Of a stretch of 10,194 nucleotides of DNA, positions 1 to 7,725 are shown piece after piece. Source of the stretch: Bacteroidota bacterium (lineage in GTDB: Bacteria > Bacteroidota > Bacteroidia > Bacteroidales > JAAYUG01); assembly GCA_021812865.1 (NCBI GenBank), contig JAKAMP010000051.1, positions 1 through 10,194 of the forward strand, written 5' to 3'. A program made the position numbers and the translations under genes. The notes beneath the pieces are model-generated. The model did no database searches, was not told where the DNA came from, and worked only from the letters and a program-made list of their open reading frames with translations. Numbering within the stretch: position 1 is the stretch's first letter; each line of letters begins with the position of its first letter.

Positions 1-1767
1 GTTTCTCTTACCCTGGAAAAGTTCTGGGGCAAAGTTGCCATCAACCAGGTATATGCACCGTTTGAAAATAATGCATGGTTGCCCGTAACACACAGCTTTT
101 TCATCGATGCTTCCTACCTGGGCATACAGGCATCATACAATTATTCGGCCACTGTTAAATACAAAGAGGTGACCTTTAATACCAAGCTTGCCGGACCGGT
201 GCCTGTTGGCAATGAAAATAAGCCGTTTAACAGGAAGCCCGAAACTCCGCACCAGGAAGAAGCTCAGAAGTTGGCGGACAAAGACGACCTGAGCCGTCAC
301 GATATGAAGAAACTGGCCCGTTCGACCAGCCGTGAAAATTCAAAAACCCGGAATGATTCTGCAAAATCGCTGGAGATCAAACCGAATGTGGTCGTCACTA
401 TGGCTCCCAACGCACTTGCACGCGATACAGACTACTGGAACAAAATTCGTCCTGTGCCTCTTACACCCGACGACCTTCGGGGATTCCACGAATATGACTC
501 CATCCGGTCCACAATGAAAGGGAACAGTCCTGCCGACAGCCTCGCCAGAAAAAGAAATCACCGCACCATGCTGGCGGGTATCCTGGCAGGCAACTCATGG
601 AGGCTTTGCGATTCTGCCCTTACCCTAAGGTACCGTGGATTTCTTAAGCCTGGAACGGTGGGGTTCAATACGGTGGATGGCTGGCGACTGCAGCAATCAG
701 TATATCTTGAATGGAAAACGGATTCTCTCCATGAACTCACTTTCACTCCCATGCTGGCCTATGCCTTTGCCCGGAAATCTCTTCTTACTGATGCCATCGC
801 CACATACTCCTATGCACCCATGCGCAGGGGATATGTTTTTATCCATACGGGAGCCTCAAGCGTCGATTATAATGCTGAATCAGGCATCCATCCTTTCGTC
901 AACGCATTGTCATCATTGTTGTTCCGTGAAAATTACCTCAAGCTTACCAATCGAAGGATAATTGCTGCAGGCACACATATCGACATCGCCAATGGTTTAC
1001 AGGCATCCCTGGCCGCAAGCTATATCCGTTTCGCAAAACTCGATAACGAAACCAACTATTCTTTTTTATACCACAGCAAGGAGTATAGTTCTAATGTGCC
1101 TGACAATCCATGGTTCAGCCAGCCGCACGATTCGGTTTCCCGGGCATTTATGCTGAACCTGGCGTTCGAATATACGCCTGAATACTTTTACGTGGTGAAG
1201 CATCACCGGAAGATCATGGTTCGCTCGAAATATCCATCCTTCGGTATATCATATACTCTGGCAATCCCGGGAATAGACGGCAGCAATGAATCGTTCGGAC
1301 GCCTGGAAGGTTCCGTAAGACAGCATCTGCATGTTGGACTGCAGTCTGAGCTTAAGTACTCCCTGAATGCCGGCGTTTTCACTCATGTTCATTCTATCAG
1401 TTTTCCTAACTTCAGACACTTCGGCACCGAGCCTTTGCCTGTTTATATTGGGTACATGAACAGCAACTTCCAGCTCCTGGATTTTTACCGATACAGCACG
1501 GACAACAGGTATGCAGAAGCACATGTTTCCCTAAACAGTTCCCTTCTGCTGCTTAAACGGCTTCCTTTTTTCAGCAACCGAATATGGAGCGAAAACCTCT
1601 TTCTCAACTACCTGGCGGTCCCCGGCATGCCCAATTATATTGAAACGGGTTATGGCCTGGGCAATGTATTGGGAATCCTGAATCTGGGCATATTCGGCTC
1701 TTTTGAATCCTTTTCCTTTAAGGCCGCAGGATTCAGAATTTCCCTTGCATTGGACCCGTACCAGTAA
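1..1767 (+). CDS. DUF5686 family protein, C-terminal part (5' end outside window)
   Basis: The reading frame is open from the first base to a TAA at 1765-1767, giving 588 residues with no start inside the window. The TTG at 79 is only an internal codon. The sequence resembles the C-terminal half of Bacteroidota proteins that join an N-terminal carboxypeptidase-like regulatory domain to DUF5686. Recognisable signatures are YWNKIRPVPLT at about residues 145-155, followed by a charged stretch, and FNTVDGW at about 222-228. After that come many alternating, aromatic-rich segments that look like strands of an outer-membrane beta-barrel. The N-terminal regulatory domain and signal peptide would lie upstream. 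The family's function is not established, and a cell-envelope location is inferred. It is 350 bases from the sugar operon and has no obvious link to it. Family assignment is fairly sure; function is unknown. Confidence 0.8.
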   Translation, partial: VSLTLEKFWGKVAINQVYAPFENNAWLPVTHSFFIDASYLGIQASYNYSATVKYKEVTFNTKLAGPVPVGNENKPFNRKPETPHQEEAQKLADKDDLSRHDMKKLARSTSRENSKTRNDSAKSLEIKPNVVVTMAPNALARDTDYWNKIRPVPLTPDDLRGFHEYDSIRSTMKGNSPADSLARKRNHRTMLAGILAGNSWRLCDSALTLRYRGFLKPGTVGFNTVDGWRLQQSVYLEWKTDSLHELTFTPMLAYAFARKSLLTDAIATYSYAPMRRGYVFIHTGASSVDYNAESGIHPFVNALSSLLFRENYLKLTNRRIIAAGTHIDIANGLQASLAASYIRFAKLDNETNYSFLYHSKEYSSNVPDNPWFSQPHDSVSRAFMLNLAFEYTPEYFYVVKHHRKIMVRSKYPSFGISYTLAIPGIDGSNESFGRLEGSVRQHLHVGLQSELKYSLNAGVFTHVHSISFPNFRHFGTEPLPVYIGYMNSNFQLLDFYRYSTDNRYAEAHVSLNSSLLLLKRLPFFSNRIWSENLFLNYLAVPGMPNYIETGYGLGNVLGILNLGIFGSFESFSFKAAGFRISLALDPYQ

Positions 1768-2117
1768 CCACTTGACCTTTCCACCAAAAAAAAGCGCTCC
1801 CAGCCCTTCAGGTATTGGGACCATTCCTCTTGCTGGCATTAAAAAGCGCTTCAGACGCAGAAAATCAGTCCGGATTATGCCGGGAATGTTTATCTTGGGC
1901 AGGGCAATTTCGTTTGGATGGGATTCGCGGATTATGGAAAGTCAGATACATGCTGATTCCCGTTAAAATACAGGAATGGTGCAACGGAGGTTTTCCGCAA
2001 GCGCAGAAGGGAATAAGCCCTGCCGGATGTATGAAAACCAGGCAGGTTCATGATCCTCCCCTTACCGGATAAAAGGAACCAGTTGAAAAAAATTACGTAC
2101 TACTAATTGATTACCCA
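1768..2117. other. Intergenic region with no convincing gene
   Basis: This gap of about 350 bases separates the DUF5686 gene from the sugar operon and must hold the operon promoter if there is one. I see no clear Bacteroidota promoter (TTTG at -33 with TAnnTTTG at -7), no tRNA and no strong terminator hairpin. The word AAAAAGCGCT occurs twice, around 1788-1800 and 1841-1850; the second copy contains the palindrome AAGCGCTT. Short open stretches on the + strand (1703-1966, 1815-2072 and a start-less frame at 1843-1956) have no recognisable homology. One of them reads like protein sequence and is discussed as a finding. A 5-base inverted repeat GGTTC/GAACC near 2046-2080 is too weak to call. 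Confidence 0.5.
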
Positions 2118-3356
2118 ATGAAGCACGAAAAACTGACCACGAAAGAAAACCTTCTGCCCTTCATTCTCATTACCGCTTTGTTCTTTTTGTGGGGAATGGC
2201 CCATGGCATGCTCGATGTACTGAACAAGCATTTTCAGGATGTGTTGCAGATATCCAAAGCCCGCTCCGGACTCATCCAGTTCTCGGTATATTTTGCCTAC
2301 TTTTCGATGGCAGTGCCTGCAGGTTTGTTCATGAAACGTTTTGGGTATAAATATGGAATCATCATGGGATTGCTGCTTTTTGCACTCGGCGCCTACCTCA
2401 TCATCCCGGCTTCTCTTACTCAGTCGTTCTGGTTCTTCCTCACCGGCCTGTTCATTCTGGGATGCGGACTCACTACCCTTGAAACAGCCGCAAATCCATA
2501 TACCACCAGACTTGGACCCAATGAAACAGCAGAAAGAAGGATTAACTTCTCACAGTCGTTCAATGGCCTGGCATGGATTGTGGGCCCTATCATCGGTGGT
2601 TTGTTCATCCTGGGAAACGACGGGGGTGAAACAGGCAACAAGCTCCATTCCCTCATCACACCCTATGTCGTTATCGGAACCATTGTACTGATCATTGCCC
2701 TGATTTATGTGCGCACTCCCCTGCCTGAGATCAAAGAAGAAGAAGCCGAGCCTGCCGGAGGAGACCCGGGAAATCCGGTGGTTACAGCCAAACCATTGAT
2801 CCAACAAAGACATTTTGTGCTTGCCGTATTCGCCCAGTTCTGCTATGTAGCTGCACAAACAGGAATATTCAGCTTTTTTGTGAATTATATGACCGACCCC
2901 GCACTGCAGCCTCATTTCGAAAAAACCACTGCTTCTTTCATGCTGGGCATAGGTGGATTCGGCCTGTTCATGATCGGAAGGGTTTCAGGCAGCTACCTGA
3001 TGACCTTCTTCAAACCTGCCCGACTCCTGTCCTTATACGCTGCAGCCTGCATCATTCTCCTTCCTATCGTAAGCAGTAGCTTCGGCTGGGTTTCCATCGT
3101 CTCTCTCTTCCTTATCTTTTTCTTCATGTCCATTATGTTTCCCACCATCTTTGCCCTTGGTATCAAAGACCTTGGACCGTCAACAAAAAAGGCCTCGTCC
3201 TTCATCGTCATGGCAATCGTTGGCGGAGCCATCTTCCCCATGCTTATGGGCCGCATCGCCGATGTGTATTCCATGTCGGCAGGCTTTTTCTTACCGATTC
3301 CGCTCTTCGCTTTTATCCTCTATTTTGCCCTGAAAGGACACAAACTTGCAGCATAA
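2118..3356 (+). CDS. fucP: L-fucose:H+ symporter, FucP-type MFS permease
   Basis: This is a 412-residue inner-membrane transporter of the major facilitator superfamily, FucP/glucose-galactose branch, expected to import L-fucose with a proton. About twelve hydrophobic segments are visible, split by a charged central loop at residues about 199-231 that is rich in Glu and Pro. Family signatures match E. coli FucP: FFLWGMAHGMLD in the first helix, PAGLFMKRFGYKYG at about 67-80, LETAANPY at 121-128 and NFSQSFNGLAW after it. Asp33 and Glu122 align with the two acidic residues of E. coli FucP (Asp46 and Glu135) tied to proton coupling and sugar transport. Length is close to the usual 410-440. The ATG at 2118 gives a normal N-terminus right before helix 1, although no strong ribosome binding site precedes it. 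It leads the operon and is followed 15 bases later by a mutarotase. Related permeases carry glucose or galactose, so L-fucose rests on motif similarity plus the two fucosidases nearby. Confidence 0.87.
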   Translation: MKHEKLTTKENLLPFILITALFFLWGMAHGMLDVLNKHFQDVLQISKARSGLIQFSVYFAYFSMAVPAGLFMKRFGYKYGIIMGLLLFALGAYLIIPASLTQSFWFFLTGLFILGCGLTTLETAANPYTTRLGPNETAERRINFSQSFNGLAWIVGPIIGGLFILGNDGGETGNKLHSLITPYVVIGTIVLIIALIYVRTPLPEIKEEEAEPAGGDPGNPVVTAKPLIQQRHFVLAVFAQFCYVAAQTGIFSFFVNYMTDPALQPHFEKTTASFMLGIGGFGLFMIGRVSGSYLMTFFKPARLLSLYAAACIILLPIVSSSFGWVSIVSLFLIFFFMSIMFPTIFALGIKDLGPSTKKASSFIVMAIVGGAIFPMLMGRIADVYSMSAGFFLPIPLFAFILYFALKGHKLAA

Positions 3357-3371
3357 TTAAATCTGTATTTT

Positions 3372-3743
3372 ATGGGATACCAGGAAAAATGCTCTCATCC
3401 TTCTTTCAAGCGGTACTGCAAAGCCATTGAACTGAGAAACGATCCAGCCCTCATTGAAGCCTTCCGGAAGGTTCATGCGCCGGGCGCCGTATGGAAGGAT
3501 CTCACACAGGGCATACGGGAAGTGGGCATCATCCACATGGAGATATCCCTTCTCGAAAACCGCTTGTTCATGATCATGGACACCGTACCGGAGTTCAACC
3601 ACGACCAGGCTATGGCCGAACTTGCCTCCAAACCCCGGCAACAGGAATGGGAAACCTACGTATCCCGCTTCCAGAAAACCACTCCGGATGCTTCAGCAAG
3701 TGAAAAATGGCAGCTCATGGAGAGGATATTCAAACTGGAATAA
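3372..3743 (+). CDS. L-rhamnose mutarotase-family protein (PF05336), probably acting on L-fucose
   Basis: This small 123-residue cytoplasmic protein has no signal peptide and belongs to the RhaM/YiiL family, ferredoxin-like enzymes that interconvert alpha and beta anomers of 6-deoxy sugars. The family pattern is visible: a first strand KRYCKAIEL at 13-21, a helix ending in FRKVH, a strand VGIIHMEISL at 51-60, the strand LFMIMD at 65-70 and QQEWETYV at 90-97. His35 matches the catalytic His22 of E. coli YiiL. Other substrate-contact positions differ by my hand alignment: Tyr18 to Phe31, Tyr41 to His55, and the Trp76-Trp77 pair to Trp93-Glu94. The N-terminus is about 13 residues longer than in YiiL. 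It sits 15 bases after the fucose permease and 34 before a fucosidase, so conversion of L-fucose anomers is the likelier role. Databases would probably label it L-rhamnose mutarotase. Confidence 0.82.
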   Translation: MGYQEKCSHPSFKRYCKAIELRNDPALIEAFRKVHAPGAVWKDLTQGIREVGIIHMEISLLENRLFMIMDTVPEFNHDQAMAELASKPRQQEWETYVSRFQKTTPDASASEKWQLMERIFKLE

Positions 3744-3777
3744 TTTGTCTAATTTAGAACGCATAAAGCTTCTTCCG

Positions 3778-5244
3778 ATGAAAAAATCAGTTAATATTTT
3801 TGTTCTGCTTATTATTTTCATTGTAACGGGCCACGTATCCCGTGCCCAGGATATGTACCAGCCTACCTGGGAATCTCTTTCAAAATACCAATGTCCCGAC
3901 TGGTTCAGGGACGCCAAGTTCGGCATTTTTATTCACTGGGGTGTGTATTCCGTTCCTGCCTTCAGCAGCGAATGGTACCCGCGCCAGATGTACGACCGGA
4001 ACGATACCACTGTTTTCAATCATCACGTAAGAACCTACGGTACACAGGATAAATTCGGATACAAGGATTTCATCCCCATGTTCAGGGCAGAAAATTTCGA
4101 CCCCAACGCGTGGATTGACCTTTTCATCAGGGCCGGGGCAAAATACGTGGTTCCGGTTGCCGAACACCACGACGGCTTCGCCATGTACAACACCAGTCTT
4201 TCCAAATGGAATGCCTTCAACATGGGGCCCAAGCGCGACATCATTGGCGAACTCGCAGCCGCTGCGCACAAACGGGGTATGATCTTCGGGCTCTCCTCGC
4301 ACCGCATTGAACACTGGTTCTTCATGAGCGAAGGGAAAAAATTCAAATCCGATGTGCAGGATCCCACTTACGCCGATTTCTATGGCCCGGCAATGGACCA
4401 GCGGGATACAGCCATGACGGCCGAATACATGAACGACTGGCTGCTTCGTAACTGCGAACTGGTGGATAAATACCAGCCCCAGCTGTTTTGGTTCGACTGG
4501 TACATCGAACAATCCTGTCTCGAACCCTATCGCAAAACCTTTGCTGCCTATTATTACAATCACGCCATGCAGTGGAACAAAGGAGTGGTGATCAATTTCA
4601 AGAACCACGCCTTCCCAGACAATGTGGCGGTTTACGACATCGAACGCGGAAGCAGCAGGGCCACCCGACGTTACCCATGGCAGACCGACACTTCTGTTGG
4701 CAAAAAATCCTGGGGATACATCACTGGTGAAGAAAACAAGACCTCAAACGAGATCATCGACGCCCTGATCGACATCGTGAGCAAAAACGGCAACCTCCTG
4801 CTGAATATCGGTCCGAGGCCCGATGGAACCATCACACAAGGACAGCAGGATGTTCTGCTCGGAATCGGAGCCTGGCTAAAGGTGAATGGAGAAGCCATCT
4901 ACGGAACCAGGCCATGGGTCGTAGCCGAAGAAGGTCCCACTATGGCAAATGACGGTTCCTTTGGCGATACGAAGCCTGTGAGCTACACTGCACAGGACAT
5001 TCGATTCACCTCAAAAGGCGATACGGTATATGCCATGATCCTTGATGTTCCGGCAACGAAAACAATCGCTATCAGGTCACTGGCCGCCAGTAGCAATTCC
5101 TCCGCGAAAATCGCTTCCGTGGAACTGCTCGGCAGCGCTGAGAAAATCAAATGGTCGCAGAAAACCAGCGGACTCCTTATCCGCACTCCCAGGTCCATCC
5201 CTTGCAGGGAAGCCCTGGCCTTTAAGGTTGTGCTGCAAAGATGA
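3778..5244 (+). CDS. GH29 alpha-L-fucosidase, exported
   Basis: This 488-residue enzyme should remove terminal alpha-L-fucose from oligosaccharides with retention of configuration. The chosen ATG at 3778 gives a clean type I signal peptide (Lys2-Lys3, hydrophobic 5-17, likely cleavage near Ala23-Gln24). No lipobox cysteine is present, so a soluble periplasmic protein is inferred. The mature protein opens with the GH29 barrel: WFRDAKFGIFIHWGVYS around residues 42-58 with the substrate-binding His53-Trp54, then EHHDGFAMY with His130-His131. The likely nucleophile is Asp240 in LFWFDWY. Glu289 in YDIERG is a candidate acid/base, though that residue varies in position across the family. PWQTDTSVGKKSWGY and NLLLNIGPRPDG are further family signatures. 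A smaller beta-sandwich domain follows from about residue 375. The frame stays open upstream to about 3622, but that stretch overlaps the mutarotase gene and would bury the signal peptide, so it is not used. It lies 34 bases after the mutarotase and 35 before the GH95 gene. Confidence 0.94.
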   Translation: MKKSVNIFVLLIIFIVTGHVSRAQDMYQPTWESLSKYQCPDWFRDAKFGIFIHWGVYSVPAFSSEWYPRQMYDRNDTTVFNHHVRTYGTQDKFGYKDFIPMFRAENFDPNAWIDLFIRAGAKYVVPVAEHHDGFAMYNTSLSKWNAFNMGPKRDIIGELAAAAHKRGMIFGLSSHRIEHWFFMSEGKKFKSDVQDPTYADFYGPAMDQRDTAMTAEYMNDWLLRNCELVDKYQPQLFWFDWYIEQSCLEPYRKTFAAYYYNHAMQWNKGVVINFKNHAFPDNVAVYDIERGSSRATRRYPWQTDTSVGKKSWGYITGEENKTSNEIIDALIDIVSKNGNLLLNIGPRPDGTITQGQQDVLLGIGAWLKVNGEAIYGTRPWVVAEEGPTMANDGSFGDTKPVSYTAQDIRFTSKGDTVYAMILDVPATKTIAIRSLAASSNSSAKIASVELLGSAEKIKWSQKTSGLLIRTPRSIPCREALAFKVVLQR

Positions 5245-5279
5245 AAGATCAAATATAAAAATACCCAATTACTCCTTCT

Positions 5280-7682
5280 ATGAAGAAATCTGTTCTGTTA
5301 TTCTTGCCGGTTCTGATCATGCTGTCAGGGCAAACCTCTTCCGCGCAGTCCAGCCATGTTTTATGGTACAGCCAGCCTGCCCGGTATTTCGAGCAAAGCA
5401 TCCCCCTGGGTAACGGCACCATGGGCGCCTGCGTGTTTGGCGGTATCGATACTGACCAGATCCTCCTCAATGACGCCACTCTTTGGTCGGGCGAACCCGT
5501 CAACCCCAACATGAACCCAGAAGCATACAGGAACCTGGCTGCCGTGCGCGAAGCCCTGAAAAACGAGAATTATGCACTGGCCGATCAGCTGAATAAAAAG
5601 CTTCAGGGCAAATACTCCGAATCGTACCTTCCACTGGGAACGCTTCATATCCGTTTCAACGAAAATGACAAGGCCGACAGCTACCGGCGCGAACTGGATA
5701 TTGCCAATGCCGTTTCGAAAGTGGATTACGAGGTGAACGGCGTGAAATACTCCCGTGAATACTTCATCTCCCACCCCGACGGCATCATGGTGATCAGGCT
5801 GACCTGCAGCAAAAAAGGCGCATTGAATTTCGATCTTCACCTGGGCAGCCTCATCAAACATGATTGGTTGGTGAAAGACCAGACCCTCACGATAAAAGGA
5901 GAGGCGCCTGTCGTGGATAAACCCAATTACGTGGGAAATAATACCCAATCCGTGCTCTTTGAAAAGAACAGGGGCATTCGCTTTTCGGTCATGGCGCGCA
6001 TAAAGAATACCGATGGTAAAGTAACGGCTACCGACAGCACCCTGTCCCTCTCCGGTGCCACTGAAGCCCTCATTTTTGTTTCTGAAACCACGAGTTTCAA
6101 CGGGTACGATAAAAACCCCGCCACAGAAGGTCTTGATGAGGTTGCCCTGGCCTCCGGCAAGATGAACAAGGCGTTCACGAGGTCCTTCACTGAACTGAAG
6201 AAAGCTCACGAAGCGGATTACCAGAAATATTTCAGCCGGGTGGAACTGAACCTTGGCAAAACCACCGCAACCGACCTCCCTACCGACGAACGCCTCAAAA
6301 GGTATGCGGAAGGAAAAGAAGACAACAATTTGGAAATCCTGTATTTTCAGTATGGCCGTTACCTCCTCATCAGCAGTTCACGCACTCCGGCAGTGCCGGC
6401 AAACCTGCAGGGCATTTGGAACCCCTATATGCGCCCGCCCTGGAGCAGCAATTACACCACCAACATCAACCTCGAAGAAAACTACTGGCTGGCCGAAAAC
6501 ACCAACCTGTCGGAAATGCATTCTCCCTTGCTGCAGTTCATTGGCAACCTGTCTGTAACCGGGAAAATCACAGCCAGAACATTTTACGGGGTGGACGGCT
6601 GGTGTGAATGCCACAACTCCGACATATGGGCCATGACCAACCCGGTGGGTGACTTCGGTTCGGGCGATCCCGTGTGGGCCAACTGGAATATGGGTGGCGC
6701 GTGGCTGAGCGCCCACCTGTGGGAACATTATCTTTTCACGCAGGACAAAGACTTTCTTAAAAATTATGCTTATGCAATCCTGAAGGGTGCAGCTCAGTTC
6801 TGCCTGGGCTGGCTGGTGGAAGATGCCAACGGTAACCTCATCACTTCTCCTTCAACCTCGCCCGAGAATAAATACGTGACCCCGCAAGGATACCACGGGG
6901 CAACCTTCTATGGAGGTACGGCCGATATTGCAATTATCCGCGCCTGTATGCAACAGGCTATAGATGCATCGTCCGTGCTGGGTGTCGACGAAGGCTTCCG
7001 CAAACAACTCGAATCGGCCATAGCACGGCTTCGCCCATACCAGGTCGGTAAAAAGGGAAACCTGCAGGAATGGTATTACGACTGGAACGACGAGGATCCG
7101 CAGCATCGCCACCAAAGTCACCTCTACGGATTATTCCCCGGGCACCAGATCACGCCTTATGCAACACCCGAACTGGCCAATGCATGCAGGAAAACCCTTG
7201 AAATTAAAGGAGACGAATCAACCGGATGGTCGAAAGCCTGGCGCATAAACCTCTGGGCAAGACTCGGCGACGGAAACCACGCGTATAAGATGTACCGCGA
7301 ACTATTGCATTATGTTGAACCCGACGGTATGCGCACGAATTACTCCAACGGGGGAGGCACCTATCCCAACTTTTTCGACGCCCATCCTCCCTTCCAGATC
7401 GATGGCAACTTCGGGGGAGCAGCTGCCGTAGCCGAAATGCTGGTTCAGTCAACCGAAAAGGAAATCCGGCTTCTTCCCGCCCTCCCCGATGCATGGGCCG
7501 AAGGTTCGGTGAGAGGTATCTGCGCCCGGGGCGGTTTCATCATCTCCATGGAATGGAAAAACAAAAACCTGCAACGGGTAACGGTTTCCTCCGAAAAGGG
7601 AGGCAACACCTCCCTCCTCTGCGGTAACAAACAATTGCCCGTCTCCCTGAAAAAAGGAGAAAAAGTGACCTTAAAATGGTGA
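5280..7682 (+). CDS. GH95 alpha-L-fucosidase (possibly alpha-L-galactosidase), exported
   Basis: This 800-residue enzyme of family GH95 cleaves terminal, typically alpha-1,2-linked L-fucose with inversion. The N-terminus is a type I signal peptide (Lys2-Lys3, hydrophobic core to about 16, likely cleavage near SSAQ at 20-23), pointing to the periplasm. The N-terminal beta-sandwich domain carries the hallmark IPLGNGTMGACVFGG followed by LNDATLWSG. The (alpha/alpha)6 catalytic domain has PANLQGIWN, then NINLEENYWLAE with Asn395 and Asn397. It also has SPSTSPENKY with the probable general acid Glu529, and FQIDGNFGG with Asp708. These match the Asn-Asn-Glu-Asp set known from Bifidobacterium AfcA, so the active site looks intact. 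Length is normal for the family. Some Bacteroides GH95 enzymes act on L-galactose instead, and the sequence alone does not settle that. It lies 35 bases downstream of the GH29 gene, probably in the same transcript. Confidence 0.94.
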   Translation: MKKSVLLFLPVLIMLSGQTSSAQSSHVLWYSQPARYFEQSIPLGNGTMGACVFGGIDTDQILLNDATLWSGEPVNPNMNPEAYRNLAAVREALKNENYALADQLNKKLQGKYSESYLPLGTLHIRFNENDKADSYRRELDIANAVSKVDYEVNGVKYSREYFISHPDGIMVIRLTCSKKGALNFDLHLGSLIKHDWLVKDQTLTIKGEAPVVDKPNYVGNNTQSVLFEKNRGIRFSVMARIKNTDGKVTATDSTLSLSGATEALIFVSETTSFNGYDKNPATEGLDEVALASGKMNKAFTRSFTELKKAHEADYQKYFSRVELNLGKTTATDLPTDERLKRYAEGKEDNNLEILYFQYGRYLLISSSRTPAVPANLQGIWNPYMRPPWSSNYTTNINLEENYWLAENTNLSEMHSPLLQFIGNLSVTGKITARTFYGVDGWCECHNSDIWAMTNPVGDFGSGDPVWANWNMGGAWLSAHLWEHYLFTQDKDFLKNYAYAILKGAAQFCLGWLVEDANGNLITSPSTSPENKYVTPQGYHGATFYGGTADIAIIRACMQQAIDASSVLGVDEGFRKQLESAIARLRPYQVGKKGNLQEWYYDWNDEDPQHRHQSHLYGLFPGHQITPYATPELANACRKTLEIKGDESTGWSKAWRINLWARLGDGNHAYKMYRELLHYVEPDGMRTNYSNGGGTYPNFFDAHPPFQIDGNFGGAAAVAEMLVQSTEKEIRLLPALPDAWAEGSVRGICARGGFIISMEWKNKNLQRVTVSSEKGGNTSLLCGNKQLPVSLKKGEKVTLKW

Positions 7683-7692
7683 AATTATCACC
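7678..7692 (+). other. Small inverted repeat over the GH95 stop codon
   Basis: GGTGA at 7678-7682 (which includes the TGA stop) is perfectly complementary to TCACC at 7688-7692 across an AATTA loop. No T-run follows, so a terminator is unlikely. It may be a weak processing element or chance, and it lies in the 43-base gap before the GH51 gene. Confidence 0.3.
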
Positions 7693-7725
7693 TTCTAAAA
7701 AATGATACTTTAATTCTGGTTCCTT

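Noticed and set aside
1815..2072. Open frame of 85 codons in the intergenic gap (TTG start)
   Set aside because: The start is TTG without a clear ribosome binding site, the translation is rich in Cys and Trp without known motifs, and it competes with two other short frames over the same bases. Kept only as part of a low-interest finding.
2083..2109. TTG followed by TACTAATTG as a possible operon promoter
   Set aside because: Match to the Bacteroidota consensus (TTTG, then TAnnTTTG about 20 bases on) is poor, and the leader would be only a few bases long.
3750..3757. TAATTTAG as an internal -7 promoter element before the GH29 gene
   Set aside because: It matches seven of eight consensus positions, but no TTTG lies at the expected distance upstream, and such words are common in AT-rich gaps.
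3622..3777. In-frame upstream extension of the GH29 gene, overlapping the mutarotase gene
   Set aside because: It overlaps a well-supported gene in another frame, and would put 52 residues ahead of a clear signal peptide. The ATG at 3778 is the natural start.
3880..4608. Long minus-strand open frame of 242 codons opposite the GH29 gene
   Set aside because: It lies wholly within the GH29 gene on the other strand, its translation has no recognisable motifs, and the GH29 frame has intact family signatures.
5361..6209. Long minus-strand open frame of 282 codons opposite the GH95 gene
   Set aside because: It is a shadow of the GH95 coding frame with no family motif, and the GH95 N-terminal domain is clearly coded on the + strand.
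7678..7692. GGTGA/TCACC hairpin as a terminator after the GH95 gene
   Set aside because: Only five base pairs and no T-run, and the next gene starts 43 bases downstream on the same strand.
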